Assembly (NCBI GenBank): GCA_023458355.1
Contig: JAEWZS010000187.1
Span: 1-5,855 of the forward strand
Reading direction: 5' to 3'
Length of the DNA: 5,855 nt
Origin: Bacillota bacterium
GTDB taxonomy: Bacteria > Bacillota > Clostridia > Christensenellales > CAG-138
Positions 1 to 4,714 of this stretch are shown here, piece by piece. The translations under genes were made by a program, and so were the position numbers. Under the pieces are notes generated by a model that did not search any database, was not told the origin of the DNA, and saw only the letters and a list, made by a program, of their open reading frames with translations. Every line of letters starts with the position of its first letter. The stretch's first letter is position 1.

Positions 1-61
1 AAGGTTCATGCTCCGCCTGACGAAAGAATTGCGTCTTGTCTGTAAATTCTGACTACTTTTT

Positions 62-90
62 TTGCCATGCGCTTGCGACTATGGTAAAAT
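62..90 (+). promoter_or_regulatory. Sigma-A-type promoter with extended -10, upstream of the CotH-like gene
   Basis: A TTGCCA -35 hexamer (62-67) and a TAAAAT -10 hexamer (85-90) are separated by exactly 17 bases. Each matches the housekeeping consensus at five of six positions. A TGG triplet sits just before the -10 box (82-84) and fits the extended -10 TGn motif. A short T-rich stretch precedes the -35 box. Transcription would start near base 97, giving a leader of about 37 bases before the TTG start at 134. No operator or riboswitch fold is evident in so short a leader. The call rests on consensus matching only. Confidence 0.6.
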
Positions 91-122
91 AACCGCGAAT
101 GGTCAAAATGCTGCGCCTTGAG

Positions 123-127
123 AGGAG
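123..127 (+). promoter_or_regulatory. Ribosome binding site that fixes the TTG start of the CotH-like gene
   Basis: AGGAG at 123-127, within AGAGGAG, lies six bases before the TTG at 134-136. This decides the start: no ATG or GTG in the frame has comparable support, and translation from this TTG begins directly with a Lys/Arg-rich N-terminus followed by a hydrophobic helix, as expected for an exported protein. A TTG start often lowers initiation, so expression of this large protein may be deliberately modest. Confidence 0.75.
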
Positions 128-133
128 ATCGCT

Positions 134-3124
134 TTGAAGGCTCGTAAAATCATTACGGCGGTGCTTATTACTGCGCTTTTGTGCGCGGGTCTTATTTTTA
201 TAATTAAAAATACGAAAATCGAGATCGAACACAATACGTCTGCGGTTGTCATCAACGAGGTGATGGCCAGCAACAAGGGCTCCGTACCCGATGAATACGG
301 CAATTACCCGGACTGGGTGGAATTGAAAAACGTTTCTACCGAGGAAGTGGACGTAGGTGGTTTAGGGCTTTCCGATTCGCTTCTCGACGGGGCGAAATAC
401 GTTATCCCCTCCGGTACGAAAATCGCACCGGGTGGATTTTTGTTGATTTACTGCTCGGGCGGTACGGAAAATGGCCTATACGCACCGTTTCGCATCTCCT
501 CAAGCGAGGCCGTGGTGCTCTTTGATGCACGCGGACAAGCGCTTGATTCTTTAGGGCTTCGCGCTGTTGCCGAGGGTAAGACATTAGCACTCGACAGCGC
601 AGGCAATTATCTCGAGCAAAGCCCTTCCCCGGGTTATCCCAACGACGATGCAGGCATAGCTGCTTTTGCGCAAACGCTTCGTGCAGGCGAAAACCTGGGC
701 GTCGTAATTAACGAGTTCATGGCGTCCAACATAACCACATTGGGGGATAAGAGCGGCGTATATTCCGATTGGATAGAGTTATATAACCCAACCTCCGCAG
801 ATGTGGATTTAAGCGGCTGCGGTATTTCCGACAGCCTTGACCAGCCCATGAAGTACAGCTTCCCCGAGGGGACCGTCATCAAGGCAAACGGCTATCTTCT
901 TATTTTTTGCTCCGGTAACGAGAGTGTTGAAAACGGTGAGATACACGTTCCTTTTTCGCTGCGCGCATATGAGGAAGACGTGGTGCTTGCCGGTAAAACG
1001 GGCAAAATTGCCGATAGTTTTTCCTATTCCAGGCAGCAGGCGGATGTATCGATGGCGCGCGTTCCGAACGGTTCGGGCGAATTTGCAGCTTCCCACAAGC
1101 CTACGCCGGGCTACCCAAACACCGATGAAGGCTATTTAGAGTTTACATCAAAATTGAATACCTCTTTGGGTGATGTGTATATCTCCGAAATGATGGGTCT
1201 TAATACGAGTGCGTTTAAGGATGCGCAGGGAGAATACATCGACTGGTTTGAACTTCATAACACGGGTGCAAATTCTCTAAACCTTTCGGGCTACGGCGTC
1301 ACCAACGACCCCAATAACCCGGCTAAATGGGTATTCCCCGACGTGAATATTGAATCGGGCGGCTACTTAACGGTTTATGCGTCCGGCCTCCCTGCAGGCG
1401 ACGCGCAAAAAAAAAATCAGCTTGATCTGACGTTTTCTATAAGTTCAATGGGCGAAGCGCTCTATTTGTTTGATCCGCAGGGCAATTTTCTAAATAAGCT
1501 CAACGCCGGCGCATTTTTGCCGAACGTGAGCTGCGGGCGAGACGAAAACGGTAAAACGGTCTATTATAAAACCGCTACACCGGGCAGTGCAAACAGCACG
1601 CCAAGCGACGGCATTACAGCGACGCCTGTATTTGCGACCGCACCGGGTATTTTTAACAGCGGCATATCGCTTGAAATTTCTGTCCCCGCGGGTGAAACGG
1701 TGTATTACACCACCGATTGCAGCGACCCCACAACATCCTCTAAACAATACACGGGCCCTGTCTCAGTAAACGAAAACACCGTAATTCGTGCAATCTCCGT
1801 GCGGGACGGGTACATTACCGGCTCGTCGGCGAGCGGCACGTATCTTTTTACGACGGACGGCGTAAACCATGCGCTGCCCATTATAACGCTTGTGACCGAC
1901 CCGGATAACCTTTGGGATGAAAAAACAGGTATTTACGCCTACGGCGAGAACTTCGATGACAGCGGCACCCTTGCGGATATGCTCCTCACCGCTAACTATT
2001 ACGAGGGACGCGGTTACCAGGGCGAGGAGATACAGTCTGCATGGGAACGGCCCGGTAACTTCGCTGTATATAACGACGACGGCATAGAAGTGTTCAATCA
2101 AAACATCAGTATGCGTATTGCCGGAGGTTACGGGCGCATGCGTGCCCAAAAAGGCTTTACGGTGATTGCGCGCTCGGAATATGGCAGCAATTCGCTCGCC
2201 TATCCGTTTTTTGAAAACCGGCCGTTTACAGAATATAAATCCCTTGTTCTTCGCTCCGGTGCGCAGGATCAGACGCTGTCAAAAATACGAGACGAGCTTT
2301 CCTCGGGCCTATTAGAAGGCACGGATGTCAACATGCTCTACCAGGCGTACAAACCTTATGTTCTATATCTTAACGGTGAGTACTGGGGCGTGTATTTTTT
2401 AAGGGAAAAACGCAGCCGCTTCTTTGTGGCGCAGCATGAAAACACTTTTGACAATGACAATATGGATATCGTCAAATCCGAAAGCCGCTCGAGTCATGGA
2501 ACCACGGAGGAATGGAAGGAATTAATGGCCTATGTGAGCTCCCATGATCTTTCTGATGCCTCCGCATACGAGTACGTAGAGAGCCGGATCGATGTTAAGA
2601 GCTTTATGGATTACATGATCAGCGAAATATATGTTGCAAACACAGACACATGGAACATCCAGTACTATAAGCTCCCGAACGGAAAATGGAAGTGGATTTA
2701 TTATGACTTCTGCTGGGGATGGGGGGATTATACCCACAATAGCGTCGCCTATCGCCGCATGTCGAATAAGCCTTGCTCAGACCTCTTTAACCAGCTTTTG
2801 AAAAACAGTACTTGGCGAGACGCGTTCCTTCGCCGCTTCGGCGAGCTTATAAAAACGGTTTATGCACCCGAGCGTGTAAACGCGCTTGTTGACGAGCTTT
2901 ATGCTTTTGTAGAACCGGAAATCGAGCGCGAGCGGGCATTTTTTAACGCGTCCACATTCATGGGCAGGACGCAGGTGAAGGAGAACCTTGCAAGCTACAA
3001 TACATTTAAAACCCATATTCAAAAAATACGCACGTTCGCGGAGAAGCGTCCCGATGTCATCAAGCAGGAATTGCAATCGATGTTTAACCTAAGCGATGCG
3101 TATATGAGTGAGGTTTTCGGATGA
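134..3124 (+). CDS. Membrane-anchored CotH kinase-like protein with three lamin-tail domains
   Basis: The 996-residue product starts with a basic segment (MKARK) and one hydrophobic helix (about 6-24). No convincing cleavage site or lipobox follows, so it is probably a signal anchor with the rest outside the membrane. Three lamin-tail-like beta domains follow (about 36-168, 189-328, 346-487), each with a VINE-type opening, a DW-x-EL core and a Y/F-L-x-x-Y/F-x-SG strand. Residues 494-572 resemble the chitobiase/hexosaminidase C-terminal beta domain (VYYTTDCSDPT, then a TVIRAIS strand). Residues about 580-970 form the CotH domain: LRSGAQD (706-712), KIRDE (717-721), LNGEYWGVY (746-754), LREK (756-759), NTDTWN (836-841) and YYDFCWG (856-862). 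CotH of Bacillus spores is an atypical protein kinase; activity here is inferred. The usual D-x-D-W-G acidic pair reads D858-F-C860. The stop overlaps the next gene's ATG, so the two are probably translationally coupled. Family assignment is confident; the substrate is unknown. Confidence 0.92.
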   Translation: MKARKIITAVLITALLCAGLIFIIKNTKIEIEHNTSAVVINEVMASNKGSVPDEYGNYPDWVELKNVSTEEVDVGGLGLSDSLLDGAKYVIPSGTKIAPGGFLLIYCSGGTENGLYAPFRISSSEAVVLFDARGQALDSLGLRAVAEGKTLALDSAGNYLEQSPSPGYPNDDAGIAAFAQTLRAGENLGVVINEFMASNITTLGDKSGVYSDWIELYNPTSADVDLSGCGISDSLDQPMKYSFPEGTVIKANGYLLIFCSGNESVENGEIHVPFSLRAYEEDVVLAGKTGKIADSFSYSRQQADVSMARVPNGSGEFAASHKPTPGYPNTDEGYLEFTSKLNTSLGDVYISEMMGLNTSAFKDAQGEYIDWFELHNTGANSLNLSGYGVTNDPNNPAKWVFPDVNIESGGYLTVYASGLPAGDAQKKNQLDLTFSISSMGEALYLFDPQGNFLNKLNAGAFLPNVSCGRDENGKTVYYKTATPGSANSTPSDGITATPVFATAPGIFNSGISLEISVPAGETVYYTTDCSDPTTSSKQYTGPVSVNENTVIRAISVRDGYITGSSASGTYLFTTDGVNHALPIITLVTDPDNLWDEKTGIYAYGENFDDSGTLADMLLTANYYEGRGYQGEEIQSAWERPGNFAVYNDDGIEVFNQNISMRIAGGYGRMRAQKGFTVIARSEYGSNSLAYPFFENRPFTEYKSLVLRSGAQDQTLSKIRDELSSGLLEGTDVNMLYQAYKPYVLYLNGEYWGVYFLREKRSRFFVAQHENTFDNDNMDIVKSESRSSHGTTEEWKELMAYVSSHDLSDASAYEYVESRIDVKSFMDYMISEIYVANTDTWNIQYYKLPNGKWKWIYYDFCWGWGDYTHNSVAYRRMSNKPCSDLFNQLLKNSTWRDAFLRRFGELIKTVYAPERVNALVDELYAFVEPEIERERAFFNASTFMGRTQVKENLASYNTFKTHIQKIRTFAEKRPDVIKQELQSMFNLSDAYMSEVFG
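239..1594 (+). repeat. Three tandem copies of a lamin-tail domain coding unit
   Basis: The first half of the CotH-like protein is built from three diverged copies of one domain spaced about 155 residues apart. Equivalent positions are VVINEVMASN (38-47), VVINEFMASN (191-200) and VYISEMMGLN (348-357). Next come YPDWVELKN, YSDWIELYN and YIDWFELHN, then FLLIYCSG, YLLIFCSG and YLTVYASG. Copies 1 and 2 end with a P-x-PGYPN linker, while copy 3 ends with ATPGSAN. Copies 1 and 2 resemble each other most and copy 3 is the most diverged. Similarity is clear in protein but not obvious as long DNA identity, so the duplication is old. Confidence 0.8.
1407..1416 (+). other. A10 homopolymer inside the CotH-like coding sequence
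   Basis: Ten consecutive A residues encode the end of Gln425, Lys426, Lys427 and the start of Asn428, in a loop of the third lamin-tail domain. A run this long is a known kind of site for polymerase slippage. One added A reaches a TGA at 1423-1425 and one lost A reaches a TGA at 1428-1430, so either slip truncates the protein at about 430 residues, before the chitobiase-like and CotH domains. Whether slippage happens here is not shown by the sequence. Confidence 0.5.
3108..3113 (+). promoter_or_regulatory. Ribosome binding site of the VTC gene, within the CotH-like gene
   Basis: GTGAGG lies seven bases before the ATG at 3121, inside the last codons of the upstream gene. It is weaker than the AGGAG and AGGAGG sites of the other two cassette genes. 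Together with the ATGA stop/start overlap at 3121-3124 it suggests that the VTC gene relies partly on ribosomes terminating on the CotH-like gene. Confidence 0.5.
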
Positions 3125-3816
3125 AGGTCAATACGAAGTTTCGGCACGAGCTGAAATATTATTTAAACCAGGGTGATTACGAGCTTATGAGCAAGCGCCT
3201 GCGCCTCACGATGGAGCAGGATCGCTTTGCTAAGCTTCGTGAAGGTGAATATTTCATACGAAGCTTATACTTTGACGATATCAACGACAGTGCATTTCGC
3301 CAAAAGCTTGCGGGAGATAACTATCGCGATAAATATCGACTTCGCATCTACAACCTGCGCGATGACGTCATAAAGCTCGAGCGCAAACATAAGGAGCAGA
3401 ACTATATTCTAAAGGAGTCGATCAATTTAAACCGCACTGAGGCCGAAAGCATCATCGCAGGCGATTACAACGTGCTTTTAAACCGCGAGGAGCCTTTTGC
3501 CCGAAGGATGTACCGCACCTTTAAGACTGCGCCTTATAAGCCCTGTGTGCTGGTCGATTACATGCGCGAGGCATATACCTTTTCCGTGGAGGATGTGCGC
3601 ATCACCTTCGATAAAAATGTCCGCACAGGGTATCGAAGCATCGATCTCTTTAACCCGAATGTCATCACCTACCCCGCCATTTCAGACTATGATATGGTGC
3701 TTGAGGTGAAGTTTAACCGCTATCTGCCCACCTATGTGCGCTCGCTTTTACAGACGGGGGCGCACGCGCGAAGCGCCATCAGCAAGTATTGCCTGTGCAG
3801 GAAATATGAATTATAA
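3121..3816 (+). CDS. VTC-domain protein, probable polyphosphate polymerase
   Basis: This 231-residue protein is essentially one VTC domain, the triphosphate-tunnel fold that in yeast Vtc4 makes inorganic polyphosphate from ATP. Basic and acidic tunnel-type motifs appear in the expected order: RHELKYYL (8-15), IRSLYFDD (46-53), R73-L-R75 in KYRLRIYN, KLERKHK (85-91), VDYMREAY (145-152), RITFDKNVRTG (160-170), LEVKFNRYLP (194-203, with E195 and K197) and SKYCLCRKY (221-229). Matching these to Vtc4 catalytic residues is by pattern, not alignment. There is no signal peptide, membrane helix or SPX domain, so it should be cytoplasmic and need a partner to reach a membrane. It overlaps the CotH-like gene by four bases and precedes a DUF4956 gene, a neighbourhood typical of bacterial VTC proteins. 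Another triphosphate-tunnel activity, such as a triphosphatase, cannot be excluded. Confidence 0.88.
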   Translation: MKVNTKFRHELKYYLNQGDYELMSKRLRLTMEQDRFAKLREGEYFIRSLYFDDINDSAFRQKLAGDNYRDKYRLRIYNLRDDVIKLERKHKEQNYILKESINLNRTEAESIIAGDYNVLLNREEPFARRMYRTFKTAPYKPCVLVDYMREAYTFSVEDVRITFDKNVRTGYRSIDLFNPNVITYPAISDYDMVLEVKFNRYLPTYVRSLLQTGAHARSAISKYCLCRKYEL

Positions 3817-3817
3817 T
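3789..3817 (+). promoter_or_regulatory. Possible internal promoter for the DUF4956 gene
   Basis: A perfect TATAAT (3812-3817) lies 17 bases after TTGCCT (3789-3794), which matches the -35 consensus at four of six positions. The -10 box contains the TAA stop of the VTC gene (3814-3816). Transcription would start near 3824 and give an 80-base leader holding the hairpin at 3868-3888. There is no extended -10 motif, and TATAAT can arise by chance in a Leu-stop context, so this is tentative. If real, DUF4956 could be expressed without the first two genes. Confidence 0.35.
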
Positions 3818-3867
3818 CGCTTTATGGCAAAACATGCCTAAACATATCATACCTACATAATAGAAGC

Positions 3868-3888
3868 CTCGGGGCATATGCCCCTGAG
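3868..3888 (+). other. Intergenic hairpin just upstream of the DUF4956 ribosome binding site
   Basis: A 14-base perfect palindrome (3871-3884) can fold as GGGGC/GCCCC around an ATAT loop. CTC (3868-3870) and GAG (3886-3888) extend it to eight pairs with a bulged T at 3885. No T tract follows, so it is not a standard terminator. It ends two bases before the Shine-Dalgarno AGGAGG (3891-3896). It could mark a processing or stability element, affect ribosome access, or act as a DNA palindrome for a dimeric regulator. Confidence 0.45.
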
Positions 3889-3903
3889 ATAGGAGGAAAA
3901 CCA

Positions 3904-4560
3904 ATGGGAGAATTTAACCTCAGCGAGCTTTTCGTAAGCACGCTCAGCCCGGCACAGGTGCTTTTGACCATCGCCGTGGGGTTTGCAGTAGGACTTTTTA
4001 TCTTTTTCATCTACAAGCGCACGTTTGGCGGCGTGATGTATTCGCGCAATTATAATGTGAGCCTTGTTTTACTTACGCTTGTAACGAGTGTTGTCCTCAT
4101 GCTCATCAACAACAACCTCACGCTTTCGCTCGGCATGGTGGGCGCGCTTTCCATTATCCGTTTCCGTACAGCCGTCAAAGACCCAATCGATACGGTCTTT
4201 ATGTTCTGGGCAGTTGGTGAGGGCATTGCCATCGGCATCAAGTTTTACATGGTTGCCATCATCGCGGCGGTCGGCATCGGCATCGTGCTTGTGATTATGA
4301 GCGTCGCCAAGGTAAAGGGGAGCATGCCGTATCTTTTAATCATCCACTACCACGAGGGGGCTTCCCAACAGGTGAAGCAGATGGTCAAGCAGCTCCCGAG
4401 CGCACGCCTTAAGAGCAAAACCGCGCAGCGTGACGGCCTTGAAATGACACTTGAGCTGCGCTTGAAGGACTCGGAAACGGGCTTTGTGGAGAAGTTCCTA
4501 AAAGTGGACGGCGTGTACGACGCATCGCTTATCTCGTACCAGGGCGATATAGTAGGCTAG
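3904..4560 (+). CDS. DUF4956 integral membrane protein, putative VTC partner
   Basis: The 218-residue protein has hydrophobic helices at about 18-37, 51-70 and 96-134, the last long enough for two passes. Between them is the family's hallmark block: SLGMVGALSIIRFRTAVKDP (75-94), followed by FMFWAVGEGIAIG (99-111). Residues about 141-218 form a soluble, probably cytoplasmic alpha/beta domain, with strands such as YLLIIHYH and MTLELRLKD. The ATG follows an AGGAGG site (3891-3896) at seven bases. DUF4956 has no established biochemical function that I can state. Its frequent pairing with VTC-domain genes, and its position here, suggest that it anchors the polymerase or passes its product across the membrane, much as the membrane helices of the yeast VTC complex do; that role is inference. 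It could share the main transcript or use the possible promoter at 3789-3817. The family call is confident. Confidence 0.88.
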   Translation: MGEFNLSELFVSTLSPAQVLLTIAVGFAVGLFIFFIYKRTFGGVMYSRNYNVSLVLLTLVTSVVLMLINNNLTLSLGMVGALSIIRFRTAVKDPIDTVFMFWAVGEGIAIGIKFYMVAIIAAVGIGIVLVIMSVAKVKGSMPYLLIIHYHEGASQQVKQMVKQLPSARLKSKTAQRDGLEMTLELRLKDSETGFVEKFLKVDGVYDASLISYQGDIVG

Positions 4561-4642
4561 TGCTATGCGCACGGCAATGTTGAAGTTTCTTTAGCGGTTG
4601 CACATTAAATGTGGTTTGAACCCAAACTTATAACTATAGGGT

Positions 4643-4669
4643 AGGGCGGGATGATTTTCATCCCGCCCT
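4643..4669 (+). terminator. Strong hairpin terminator between convergent genes
   Basis: A 12-base-pair perfect stem (4643-4654 with 4658-4669) closes a three-base TTT loop; its lower part is the GC-rich AGGGCGGG/CCCGCCCT. It starts 82 bases after the DUF4956 stop. On the plus strand it is followed by a broken T-rich stretch (TTGTCATGTTT), so it should mainly end the three-gene cassette. It also lies 45 bases beyond the stop of the minus-strand acyltransferase. There the following bases are less T-rich, so bidirectional use is possible but weaker. Confidence 0.75.
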
Positions 4670-4714
4670 TTGTCATGTTTGATTCGGTTGGTATTTTATA
4701 TAAATTGCTGCTTA

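Noticed and set aside
2..52. A plus-strand open frame ending in TGA at 50-52 that could be the tail of an upstream gene.
   Set aside because: Only 16 codons are visible, another frame also ends nearby (TAA at 43-45), and nothing in the peptide is recognisable.
115..141. A GCCTT/AAGGC inverted repeat around the ribosome binding site and TTG start, suggestive of a start-masking hairpin.
   Set aside because: It has only five pairs closing a 17-base loop, which is too weak to support a regulatory claim.
173..187. A possible lipoprotein lipobox (ALLC) in the N-terminal helix of the CotH-like protein.
   Set aside because: The residue before Cys is Leu rather than Gly, Ala or Ser, and the Cys lies in the middle of the hydrophobic helix instead of at its end.
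1763..2149. A 128-codon minus-strand open frame inside the CotH-like gene.
   Set aside because: It is antisense to the strongly conserved CotH and chitobiase-like coding sequence and has no supporting motifs or start signals.
4601..4613. A small CACAT/ATGTG hairpin downstream of the DUF4956 gene.
   Set aside because: It is a five-pair AT-rich stem with a three-base loop and no T tract; the far stronger hairpin at 4643-4669 explains termination.
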